From an uncultured Ruminococcus sp. (GTDB lineage: Bacteria > Bacillota > Clostridia > Oscillospirales > Ruminococcaceae), in the NCBI GenBank assembly GCA_937910385.1, contig CALEPT010000255.1, positions 1 to 14,440 on the forward strand: a stretch of DNA of 14,440 nucleotides, given 5' to 3'. The notes beneath the pieces were generated by a model, which was not told where the DNA came from, ran no database searches, and worked only from the letters and a program-made list of their open reading frames with translations. Both the position numbers and the translations under genes were made by a program. Positions 1 through 6,351 of the stretch are shown here, piece by piece. Numbering within the stretch: position 1 is the first letter of the stretch; the number at the start of each line of letters is the position of its first letter.

Positions 1-298
1 TTGTTCTCTTTTTTGTTGCCCTTAAATTTGACCGACCTTACGGATTCAGGTAATAGTTACAAGCACTGTTTAGCTCTCTAATTCTATTATGGGAACTTTT
101 TCTTCATTTGCATAAATGTGGAGATTTTTATCAGATGGCGTATTACGAGGAATATATTGTAAATGCAAAGTATACAAATGACAATGATTTATTTAGTTTA
201 ATTATACAATTGTCTTTGCTATATAACTTGTGGTATAATTAGTATAATAATGGGAAATGGCACATTTAGTGTTGTATTTTAAGTTATAGGGGGATATA
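1..298. other. AT-rich upstream region, no supported gene
   Basis: No gene is supported here. The first plus-strand frame is open from the window edge to a stop at 79-81, which is too short to judge. A 35-codon ORF (135-242) overlaps the promoter of the next gene and is probably chance. The useful content is the promoter at 210-239 and the ribosome binding site AGGGGGA at 288-294. No repeat ends, integrase or tRNA fragment that would mark an island boundary could be seen. Confidence 0.5.
210..239 (+). promoter_or_regulatory. Sigma-A promoter of the exonuclease-helicase pair
   Basis: A -35 box TTGTCT (210-215) and a perfect -10 box TATAAT (234-239) are separated by 18 bp. TGG just before the -10 box gives an extended -10 element. 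A second TATAAT lies at 243-248 and could serve as an alternative -10. The start codon is about 50 bases downstream of the expected start point, so the two-gene unit probably has its own short-leader transcript. This is a sequence match only. Confidence 0.6.
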
Positions 299-1267
299 AT
301 GATGACCAATAACGAAAGAAATAGTTACTTTGCCGTTATTGATACTGAAACGAACTGGAATAACGAAGTTATGTCAATTGGTATTGCAATTGCTGATTCA
401 CAGACCTTTGAACTAAAATCAACAAGATACTATATTCTTACGCCTGAATGTAATGTTGGCGGAATGTATTCATTTGTTTTAGAAATGAAAAGACTCAAGG
501 TTGATATGAAAAACTCAAGAGACAATGTAATATCTGATATAATTCAAATATTAAGGAAATATAATATTGATTCTATTTTCGCTTATAATGCTACATTCGA
601 TTATAATCATTTGATTGAGTTAAAGGAATATAAATGGTTTGATATAATGCGTCTTGCCGCTTACAAGCAATATAACAAAGCGTTGCCTGCATATGCGGAT
701 TACTGCGGAACTGGCAGGTTAAAACGTAACTATGGAGTTGAGCCTATTATGAGATTACTTTCAGGTTCACGTTATTATGAAAAACACAATGCAATTTATG
801 ATGCAATTGATGAATTGAAAATAATGGAATTATTGAGTTATGGACTTGATGGATATGCTCATGCTCAAATCAACGCAAAAAAAGAGAAACGCATTTGCAA
901 TAAACATAAGACTTCTAACGAATTATATGTTAATGAGCATAATGATCGTAAAAAGATTCTTGATGAAGTTGACAAGTATAAAAACGATCCAAGATGTTCA
1001 AAAATTTCGGGAACTTCACACAGTAAAAGAAAAAGTACAATAGAAGCTAAATCAAAAAAAAGAGCTGCAACTTCTGCAGCAAAAAACACTTTAAAATATT
1101 CGCTTGGAGACAATGTTATACATATTGATTACGGTAAAGGAGTTGTTACCGAAGTCAGATTAATTACAGCTGACCTTTATTTTATAGCCGTTACCTTTAA
1201 GCTTTATGGCGAGATGGTATTTCAAATGCCATATAATGAAAAATACTTTAGTGAAGCCAACGAATAA
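299..1267 (+). CDS. DEDDh 3'-5' exonuclease with C-terminal Tudor-like domain
   Basis: 322 residues. The N-terminal part (about 10-180) is a DnaQ-like exonuclease fold with all catalytic motifs: ExoI D15-x-E17 (VIDTET), ExoII N97-A-T-F-D101, and ExoIII H163-x4-D168, which places it in the DEDDh group that hydrolyses DNA or RNA from the 3' end with two metal ions. A lysine- and serine-rich linker (about 190-265) may bind nucleic acid. The last 55 residues (from L269-G-D-N-V-I-H to about 318) resemble the C-terminal Tudor domain of PcrA/UvrD, and a similar module ends the next gene. ATG codons at 299 and 302 are both possible; the ribosome binding site AGGGGGA (288-294) sits better for the second. 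The gene is 14 bases from the helicase gene and probably co-transcribed. Composition is clearly more AT-rich than the housekeeping genes, which suggests transfer. The substrate and role are unknown; I infer DNA-end processing together with the helicase. Confidence 0.8.
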   Translation: MMTNNERNSYFAVIDTETNWNNEVMSIGIAIADSQTFELKSTRYYILTPECNVGGMYSFVLEMKRLKVDMKNSRDNVISDIIQILRKYNIDSIFAYNATFDYNHLIELKEYKWFDIMRLAAYKQYNKALPAYADYCGTGRLKRNYGVEPIMRLLSGSRYYEKHNAIYDAIDELKIMELLSYGLDGYAHAQINAKKEKRICNKHKTSNELYVNEHNDRKKILDEVDKYKNDPRCSKISGTSHSKRKSTIEAKSKKRAATSAAKNTLKYSLGDNVIHIDYGKGVVTEVRLITADLYFIAVTFKLYGEMVFQMPYNEKYFSEANE

Positions 1268-1281
1268 AAAGAGGACAAACT

Positions 1282-3336
1282 ATGAAAAATAATCAAGGTA
1301 TTTCGCTTTCTGATGAACAGGAATATTTTGTTAACAAGGCACTTGAAGGACATAATATCCTTGTAGATGCATGCATTGGAAGCGGAAAAACAACTGCTAT
1401 TCAATTACTATGTGGAAAACTTCCAAAGGATAAAAAAATTCTTTACCTTACATATAATAAGCTATTAAAAATTGACGCCAAAACAAAAATAAAAGTAAAG
1501 AATGCAACTGTTACAAATTATCACGGCTTTGCATTTATGTGCTTGAAGAGAATAGGCATAAATGCTGGTGTAAATGATATGATTAGCTTGTTCAATGAAA
1601 AGAAGCCACAGTTATATAAATATGATGTGCTGATTATTGACGAATATCAAGACATAGAAACCGAGTTTGCTGAAATGTTGGAGTACATAAAATCCACAAA
1701 TCCACGAATGCAGCTAATTGCTGTTGGAGATATGCAGCAAAAAATATATGATAAAACAAACTTGAAAGTATCAGAATTTATCAATCAGTTCCTCAGTAAT
1801 CATTTAAAACTTGAATTTACAAAATGTTTTCGTTTATCTGAAAATTTAGCCGCTGAACTTGGTAGGATCTGGCAAAAGAAAATAATCGGAGTTAATTCTC
1901 AATGTGTTGTCGAGAATATGAATGCAGATAGAATAGTTGATTTCTTAGCTGAACAAGATCCAAAAGATATTTTATGCTTAGGTTCAAGAAATGGTGCTCT
2001 TTCGAGAACTTTAAACAAATTAGAAGCAGACCATTCTGATATATTCAATAAGGCTACCGTTTACGCAAGCATCTCTGAAAATGATTCTCTTGGAACTACA
2101 CAACCATCTGATAAAACTGCAATTTTTACAACATTCGATAGTAGCAAAGGTCTCGAAAGAAAGATATGTGTTGTGTTTGATTATACAGAAAGCTATTGGC
2201 AATTAAGGGTTGCAAAGCCACAGCAATCTTATGAAATACTGCGTAATATTTTTTGCGTAGCTGCAAGTCGTGGTAAAGAAAGAATCATTTTTGTTGATAG
2301 TAATGAAGCTATGCTTTCTGAATCAACATTGTCAACTCCAGTTGATGAAAACCTTAAAATGGTTGATATGGATATATCTGCAATGTTTGATTTTAAATAT
2401 AGAGAAGATATAGAAAAATGTTTTTCTTTATTAGACTGCAAACCACTTCCTATATTGGATAATGATGAAATTGAAGTTAAGAAAAGTGATGGAATGATAG
2501 ACCTTTCTCCATGCATTGGCATCTATCAAGAAGCAATGTACTTTGATCAATATGATATTGATAAGGATATTGAATTGTATATGATCCTTCATCCTGATAA
2601 AAAAGATTTATGGGATGACAAAGTTAAAAAATTGGATTTAGAATCGAAGATACTGTTTTTTGTTTCACTTGAAACTAATCAAGAACGATACCGTTCTCAG
2701 GTTGAATTACCTTTTGTGACTAAAGAATCGGAGAATCTGATTGCTGATAGACTATATACAAGATTAAAAAGAGATGAAGAGGTTCAGGTCGGTTGTTATA
2801 TTGACATAGCTGATGAAAAAGAGGGCTTACGTGCTTTTTCTGCAAGAGGATACGCAGATGTTGTTAAAGACAATATCGTTTATGAGTTGAAGTTTGTTTC
2901 TGAGCTCTCTCATGAACATTTTTTGCAATGCACCTGTTATATTGTCGCACTTGGACTTGAAAAAGGAATTCTTTGGAATACACGAAATAACAAAGCATTT
3001 GAAGTTAATGTGCCAAATAAAGAAGCTTTCCTTGATGCTGTTGTAAATACTATAACTAAAAACAAGATAATTAAGTATTACAAGCCTTTTGACATAAAGG
3101 AACAGACCATTGCTCATAACTCAATAGAATCCGCAGGAATAACCAATAAAAAATATGATGTTTCAGATTTCTCAGTTGGAACAAAAATTATCCATAAGAC
3201 GTTTGGTGTTGGTACAATAATTAAAATTTCAAAAGAAAAAAATAATCATATTATAAAAGTTGTTCTTGAAAACGGAGTGTCTCATAATTTCTTGCTTGAA
3301 TTCACTCTGAAAAACAGAATTATTACGAAGCTGTAA
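1282..3336 (+). CDS. UvrD-like SF1 helicase fused to a RecB-like nuclease and Tudor-like domain
   Basis: 684 residues. SF1 helicase motifs in order: Q motif (Q13), Walker A G33-S-G-K-T37, motif Ia near 56-62, Walker B D120-E-Y-Q-D124, motif III G149-D-M-Q-Q153, motif IV with R184, motif V T283-T-F-D-S-S-K-G-L-E292, motif VI V326-A-A-S-R-G-K-E333 with arginine finger R330. The gaps between motifs are short, so the 1B and 2B subdomains of classic UvrD are reduced. Residues about 480-570 carry PD-(D/E)XK nuclease marks of the RecB/Cas4 type: G523-Y-A-D526, E535-L-K537 and Q549-x3-Y553. The C terminus (V632-G-T-K-I-I-H to 684) matches the PcrA-type Tudor pattern. Ribosome binding site GAGGA is at 1271-1275, six bases before ATG. 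The order helicase then nuclease recalls AddA, but this protein is about half its size. An ATP-driven helicase-nuclease is well supported; a defence or repair role is inference. Confidence 0.85.
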   Translation: MKNNQGISLSDEQEYFVNKALEGHNILVDACIGSGKTTAIQLLCGKLPKDKKILYLTYNKLLKIDAKTKIKVKNATVTNYHGFAFMCLKRIGINAGVNDMISLFNEKKPQLYKYDVLIIDEYQDIETEFAEMLEYIKSTNPRMQLIAVGDMQQKIYDKTNLKVSEFINQFLSNHLKLEFTKCFRLSENLAAELGRIWQKKIIGVNSQCVVENMNADRIVDFLAEQDPKDILCLGSRNGALSRTLNKLEADHSDIFNKATVYASISENDSLGTTQPSDKTAIFTTFDSSKGLERKICVVFDYTESYWQLRVAKPQQSYEILRNIFCVAASRGKERIIFVDSNEAMLSESTLSTPVDENLKMVDMDISAMFDFKYREDIEKCFSLLDCKPLPILDNDEIEVKKSDGMIDLSPCIGIYQEAMYFDQYDIDKDIELYMILHPDKKDLWDDKVKKLDLESKILFFVSLETNQERYRSQVELPFVTKESENLIADRLYTRLKRDEEVQVGCYIDIADEKEGLRAFSARGYADVVKDNIVYELKFVSELSHEHFLQCTCYIVALGLEKGILWNTRNNKAFEVNVPNKEAFLDAVVNTITKNKIIKYYKPFDIKEQTIAHNSIESAGITNKKYDVSDFSVGTKIIHKTFGVGTIIKISKEKNNHIIKVVLENGVSHNFLLEFTLKNRIITKL

Positions 3337-3340
3337 TGAT

Positions 3341-3374
3341 AAAGCGCTACTTAATCAATAAGTAGCGCTTTTTC
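3341..3374. terminator. Bidirectional intrinsic terminator between helicase and plsY
   Basis: A perfect 13-bp inverted repeat (3341-3353 with 3359-3371, loop ATCAA) starts five bases after the helicase stop codon. On the plus strand the stem runs into TTTTTC. On the minus strand it ends with TTTATC after the stem, so it could also end transcripts coming from plsY, which converges on it. Stem length and position make terminator function likely. Confidence 0.85.
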
Positions 3375-3441
3375 TTCCTATTCAGTTTGGTTTGTCATTT
3401 GTTCCGCTAAGAGCAGCGCCCTATAAGCGGTGCTTTTGATT

Positions 3442-4077
3442 TTACGAGTTTGTGTTTTTCTTGATACGCGCTATTTCCTGATCCTTTTTCCAGAGGAAGC
3501 TTATATGAGCTTCGGTGCCGTTTTGTATTCGCTTGATATTTTCGATATGCTTTTTCAGGATTATCAGTGAAATCGCCGAAAGGATAATAGTTCCGATAGG
3601 ATCGCCTGTTGAAAAGGCGTAGATGACTGTGAAAAGAATTGAGCCCGATATCGGTACTACGCACACATAGTCCATTGAAAAGCCGAGTATCATCTCAAAA
3701 AGGAGCATTATCAGGAAAAGATAAGGATTGAATGTAATTATCATGCCTGCAAGGCAGGCGAGACCCTTTCCGCCGTGAAATTTCATAATGAACGGGAAAA
3801 TATGACCGAGGATACATGAAGAACCGGAAAGTATCTTCGCAAAGCGTATCTGGGGGAAAAGATATGCGGCGATCAAGGAAGCGGCAACAGCCTTTGCAAT
3901 GTCGAACAGTGCAATAAAAAGTCCTGCGCGTTTTCCCATTGTGATAACGGCATTTGAAGCGCCGGCATTTCCCGAGCCTCTTTCGCGGATATCGAATCCG
4001 TTAAGTCTGGAAATAATATAAGCCGGATTGATATTGCCGATAAGATAACCGATCAGTGAACATAAAGCTATCTGCAT
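3442..4077 (-). CDS. plsY: Acyl-phosphate:glycerol-3-phosphate acyltransferase PlsY
   Basis: 211 residues, the usual size for PlsY. This integral membrane enzyme transfers the acyl group from acyl-phosphate (made by PlsX) to glycerol 3-phosphate, giving lysophosphatidic acid, the first step of phospholipid synthesis in most Gram-positive bacteria. Seen: hydrophobic segments throughout; motif 1 G34-S-G-N-A-G-A-S-N42; motif 2 G91-H-x-F-P to G102-G-K-G-x-A107; and a motif 3-like region H177-x2-N-I-x-R-I-x2-G-T-E189. The start is supported by CGGAGGT (4084-4090) six bases before ATG. It lies downstream of the tRNA-Ser genes but beyond their terminator, and no clear promoter of its own was found in the short gap (a TATAAA-like box near 4099-4104 is weak), so it may depend partly on readthrough. 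It converges with the helicase gene. Confidence 0.95.
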   Translation of the reverse strand: MQIALCSLIGYLIGNINPAYIISRLNGFDIRERGSGNAGASNAVITMGKRAGLFIALFDIAKAVAASLIAAYLFPQIRFAKILSGSSCILGHIFPFIMKFHGGKGLACLAGMIITFNPYLFLIMLLFEMILGFSMDYVCVVPISGSILFTVIYAFSTGDPIGTIILSAISLIILKKHIENIKRIQNGTEAHISFLWKKDQEIARIKKNTNS

Positions 4078-4106
4078 GATATTACCTCCGTTGGAATTTT
4101 ATATGC

Positions 4107-4136
4107 AAAAAACGGATGAAGACATCTTCATCCGTG
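4107..4136 (-). terminator. Intrinsic terminator of the tRNA-Ser transcript
   Basis: Reading the minus strand, an inverted repeat (4125-4135 with 4112-4122) can form a stem of 10 to 11 bp with a very small loop, followed by a run of six T residues (A residues at 4107-4112 on the plus strand). It begins 23 bases after the CCA end of the second tRNA and before plsY, so it should end most of the tRNA transcript. Confidence 0.85.
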
Positions 4137-4158
4137 GTTTAGCAGAAGCTATCTGCTA

Positions 4159-4248
4159 TGGCGCGGATTGAGAGATTTGAACTCTCGCGCCGGTTTCCCG
4201 ACCTACTCCCTTAGCAGGGGAGCCCCTTCACCACTTGGGTAAATCCGC
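4159..4248 (-). tRNA. tRNA-Ser (anticodon GCU)
   Basis: The minus strand folds as a class II tRNA. The acceptor stem is GCGGATT (4248-4242) with AATCCGC (4169-4163), the discriminator base is G (4162) and CCA is encoded (4161-4159). The anticodon stem is CTCCC/GGGAG around the loop CTGCTAA, anticodon GCU at 4215-4213, reading AGC and AGU. A long variable arm, typical of serine tRNAs, and a T arm GAGAG-TTCAAAT-CTCTC follow. It is the second gene of a two-tRNA transcript. Confidence 0.97.
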
Positions 4249-4292
4249 AAACTGACGAGCAAGAGCAGAAACGCTTACTCATAAAATTGTAT

Positions 4293-4381
4293 TGGCGGAG
4301 AGGGTGGGATTCGAACCCACGTGACCGTTAAGTCAAACGGTTTTCAAGACCGCCTCGTTATGACCGCTTCGATACCTCTCC
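4293..4381 (-). tRNA. tRNA-Ser (anticodon UGA)
   Basis: The minus strand gives a class II tRNA with acceptor stem GGAGAGG (4381-4375) and CCTCTCC (4303-4297), discriminator G (4296) and encoded CCA (4295-4293). The anticodon loop is CTTGAAA with anticodon UGA (4346-4344), which reads UCN serine codons, mainly UCA. A long variable arm and the T arm GTGGG-TTCGAAT-CCCAC are present. It lies 44 bases upstream of tRNA-Ser(GCU) on the same strand, and a strong promoter precedes it. Confidence 0.97.
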
Positions 4382-4385
4382 ATAC

Positions 4386-4429
4386 AAGCTAAACACAGCG
4401 CTGAATGAAACTCAACGCTAAGTCAGCTT
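4386..4429 (-). other. Hairpin in the 5' leader of the tRNA transcript
   Basis: Between the promoter and the first tRNA the minus strand can form an 8-bp stem (4412-4419 with 4397-4404, one G-U pair, 7-base loop), with an outer AAGCT/AGCTT pairing (4386-4390 with 4425-4429). It would lie just before the mature 5' end and could serve as a leader processing structure. There is no T run after it, so it is not a terminator. Function is unproven. Confidence 0.4.
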
Positions 4430-4433
4430 TTAT

Positions 4434-4462
4434 ATTATACCACAGACAAAGGGAAAAGTCAA
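4434..4462 (-). promoter_or_regulatory. Strong sigma-A promoter of the tRNA-Ser pair
   Basis: On the minus strand, -35 TTGACT (4462-4457) and -10 TATAAT (4439-4434) are separated by exactly 17 bp, with TGG before the -10 box. This is close to full consensus, as expected for stable RNA genes. The predicted transcript starts about 45-50 bases before tRNA-Ser(UGA). Confidence 0.88.
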
Positions 4463-4619
4463 GAACAACTTGGGTCGAAGAGCGACAATAAATTCCCGCG
4501 ATTTTTGTTGAAAATGACGAAATGATCGTCTGCCCTTTTATTTTATGATAATATCATTGCAGGATATAAGTAAAATATAGAAAATAATGGTTTTTTTTCG
4601 CGATTTTAAAAAAATGTAC

Positions 4620-4648
4620 TTTACATATTTGCGATTTTAGTGTAAAAT
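4620..4648 (+). promoter_or_regulatory. Sigma-A promoter of the pyrH operon
   Basis: -35 TTTACA (4620-4625) and -10 TAAAAT (4643-4648) have a 17-bp spacer in a very AT-rich stretch, 31 bases before the pyrH start codon. It is divergent from the tRNA promoter. The sequence GCGATTTT occurs three times nearby (4498-4505, 4600-4607, 4631-4638); the last copy lies inside the -35/-10 spacer, so a regulator could act here, but three short AT-rich matches may also be chance. Confidence 0.75.
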
Positions 4649-4679
4649 ATACATAGATAAAATTTTGTGAGGTGCTTAT

Positions 4680-5390
4680 ATGGAACCAAAATATAAACGT
4701 ATTCTTCTCAAGGTGAGCGGCGAGGCGCTCGCAGGTGAAAAAAAGACCGGTCTTAATTATGATGTTATAACCGAGATCTGTAAGAGCATTAAAAAATGTA
4801 CTGACGCAGGCGTTCAGGTAGGAGTCGTTGTCGGCGGAGGAAACTTCTGGCGCGGCAGGTCGAGCGGAGCTATGGACAGGACCCGTGCCGACCACATCGG
4901 AATGCTTGCCACTGCTATGAACGCTCTTGCACTCGCAGATGTGCTCGAATCCCTCGGCTGCGACGTAAGAGTACAGACCGCGATAACTATGCAGCAGGTC
5001 GCAGAGCCCTATATACGCAATAGAGCGGTAAGACATCTCGAAAAGGGCAGGATAGTGATATTCGGCTGCGGAACGGGAAATCCGTTCTTCTCCACCGATA
5101 CGGCTGCTTCGTTGAGGGCGGTCGAGATCGAGGCGGATATCTTCCTCAAGGCAACTCTTGTTGACGGCGTTTACGATAAGGATCCTCACAAATACGCCGA
5201 CGCCAAAAAGTATTCAACACTCACATTCAGCCAGGTCATCGGCGAAGAACTTGGCGTTATGGACAGCACTGCCGCTGCTATGTGCCGTGATAACAAGATG
5301 AAAATGCTCGTATTCGATCTCTCACGCCCCGATAATATCCTCGACGCCGTTATGGGCGAGGACGTGGGTACAGTAGTTTACGAGGAATAA
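4680..5390 (+). CDS. pyrH: UMP kinase
   Basis: 236 residues, normal length for bacterial UMP kinase of the amino acid kinase fold. It phosphorylates UMP to UDP with ATP in the cytoplasm, supplying UTP and CTP for RNA, DNA, wall and lipid precursors (CTP is the substrate of CdsA further along). Seen: the phosphate-binding start L10-K11-V-S-G-E-A; G52-G-G-N-F-W-R-G59; the UMP-site region D66-R-T-R-A-D71-H-I-G-M; and G131-T-G-N-P-F-F-S-T-D-T-A-A143. The start has GAGGTG at 4669-4674, five bases before ATG. It is the first gene after the operon promoter. In many Firmicutes it is preceded by tsf; here tRNA genes on the other strand come before it. Confidence 0.97.
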   Translation: MEPKYKRILLKVSGEALAGEKKTGLNYDVITEICKSIKKCTDAGVQVGVVVGGGNFWRGRSSGAMDRTRADHIGMLATAMNALALADVLESLGCDVRVQTAITMQQVAEPYIRNRAVRHLEKGRIVIFGCGTGNPFFSTDTAASLRAVEIEADIFLKATLVDGVYDKDPHKYADAKKYSTLTFSQVIGEELGVMDSTAAAMCRDNKMKMLVFDLSRPDNILDAVMGEDVGTVVYEE

Positions 5391-5455
5391 GGTAAAAGCT
5401 TAGAGCCGTGCAATTGTGAACCTAATCAAGAAATATGTGTAAGGAGAGAAATATT

Positions 5456-5581
5456 ATGGCAAACAATAGCAGGAAAATCAAGTATTCAGAGCCGGCAGGT
5501 TACTTCCCGAAAGAGCTGAGAGACAAGATTGTCAAGGCAGGTAAAGCGGATAAAGAAGCAAAGGATAGCAAGAAGAAATAG
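5456..5581 (+). CDS. Small basic protein of unknown function (41 aa)
   Basis: A 41-residue ORF with a very good ribosome binding site, AAGGAGAG at 5441-5448, seven bases before ATG. The protein begins MANNSRKIKYSEPAGYFP and ends in a lysine-rich tail (K-D-S-K-K-K), so it is strongly basic at the C terminus. No transmembrane segment, cysteine pair or known motif is visible. It sits 65 bases after pyrH and 206 bases before frr, on the same strand. The strong ribosome binding site and codon use like its neighbours favour a real gene. Its frame stays open past the TAG stop until 5755, which may be chance or a sign of a longer ancestor. The function is not recognised. Confidence 0.65.
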   Translation: MANNSRKIKYSEPAGYFPKELRDKIVKAGKADKEAKDSKKK

Positions 5582-5656
5582 CGGCTATCTCCTGCGGCAT
5601 TCAATGCCTATCCTGTGATTATCCGATACACTTTGACATTTACAAAGGCTGTTATT

Positions 5657-5755
5657 ATGGCAAATGCTATCAGCCGATACGCAACAGCGAGCAATGCCGA
5701 AGCGGTCGCTGAAGCTGTATGTGACGTGTATTGCAACGGCAGGAAAGATATATAA
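5657..5755 (+). pseudogene. Possible remnant of a phage-type gene (32 codons)
   Basis: The frame from ATG 5657 to TAA 5753-5755 reads as ISRYATASNAEAVAEA followed by VCDVYCNGRKDI. The pattern S-x-Y-A-x4-A-E-x-V-A-E-A-x2-D-x-Y-x-N-G recalls the C-terminal part of zincin-like or head-morphogenesis proteins found in phages and conjugative elements. This rests on memory of the family pattern, not on a search. There is no ribosome binding site, and the expected upstream domain is absent, so if the likeness is real this is a fossil fragment in the pyrH-frr spacer. It could also be a chance ORF. Confidence 0.35.
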
Positions 5756-5787
5756 ATATTACAACCGGTACGAAAGGAATTTTTATC

Positions 5788-6342
5788 ATGAAAGATACTA
5801 TCAATGCAGCAAAAGAAAAAATGAATAAGAGCCTCAATGCGCTCGGAAACGAGTTTGCGTCTATCCGTGCAGGCAGAGCAAATCCTGCTGTTCTCGACAA
5901 GGTTATGGTGGACTATTACGGAGCTCCCACTCCTGTAAACCAGATGGCAGCGGTTTCTGTATCCGAAGCAAGGATACTCGTTATACAGCCGTGGGATAAA
6001 TCCAGCCTGAAGCTCATCGAAAAGGCGATACAGGCTTCTGACATCGGTATCACTCCAACTAACGACGGAAACGTTATACGTCTTGCCTTTCCGCAGCTTA
6101 CTGAGGACAGACGTAAGGAGCTTGCCAAGACTATAAAGAAGTACGGTGAGGAGTGTAAGGTGACTATTCGCAACACAAGACGCGATACAATGGATAAGTT
6201 AAAGAAAATGCAGAAGGGCTCTGAGATAACCGAGGACGACCTTAAGGAATGCGAGAAGAAGGTACAGAAGCTTACAGACGACTTCTGCGCGGACGTTGAC
6301 AAGGCTGTCGCCGACAAGGAAAAAGAAATAATGACGGTTTAA
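5788..6342 (+). CDS. frr: Ribosome recycling factor
   Basis: 184 residues, one short of the typical 185. RRF works with EF-G to split the post-termination ribosome complex so that subunits can be reused. Seen: the three-helix-bundle pattern with the conserved segment R-A-G-R-A-N-P near residues 27-33, followed by the beta-domain region with V-x-Y-Y-G-A-x-T-P-x-N-Q, the I-x-P-W-D segment, and the C-terminal helix with repeated charged residues. The start is taken at ATG 5788, with AAAGGA (5773-5778) nine bases upstream; the frame continues upstream to 5731, but that extension lacks family similarity and a ribosome binding site. It ends nine bases before uppS. Confidence 0.97.
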   Translation: MKDTINAAKEKMNKSLNALGNEFASIRAGRANPAVLDKVMVDYYGAPTPVNQMAAVSVSEARILVIQPWDKSSLKLIEKAIQASDIGITPTNDGNVIRLAFPQLTEDRRKELAKTIKKYGEECKVTIRNTRRDTMDKLKKMQKGSEITEDDLKECEKKVQKLTDDFCADVDKAVADKEKEIMTV

Positions 6343-6351
6343 TGGTGAGAT

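Noticed and set aside
1..81. Open frame from the window edge that could be the end of an upstream gene
   Set aside because: 26 codons without a recognisable motif cannot be separated from chance in this AT-rich stretch.
135..242. 35-codon ORF with a GTGGAG sequence upstream
   Set aside because: It overlaps the promoter of the next gene, the putative ribosome binding site is 11 bases away, and the peptide shows no recognisable pattern.
3415..3441. Weak inverted repeats just after the plsY stop codon
   Set aside because: Stems are only 5-6 bp without a T run on the minus strand; the 13-bp hairpin further on is a better terminator.
4545..4557. Short palindrome ATGATA-A-TATCAT between the divergent promoters
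   Set aside because: Six-base AT-rich arms are common by chance, and it does not overlap either promoter.
4554..5189. 211-codon ORF on the minus strand over pyrH
   Set aside because: It is a shadow of the clearly recognised UMP kinase gene and crosses the pyrH promoter.
5633..5661. Possible internal promoter before frr with a perfect TTGACA
   Set aside because: The hexamer 17 bp downstream is TATGGC, which lacks the key final T, and the better TATTAT is only 14 bp away.
5731..5787. Longer N terminus for frr starting at 5731
   Set aside because: The extension has no ribosome binding site and no likeness to RRF; ATG 5788 gives the normal length and has AAAGGA at good spacing.
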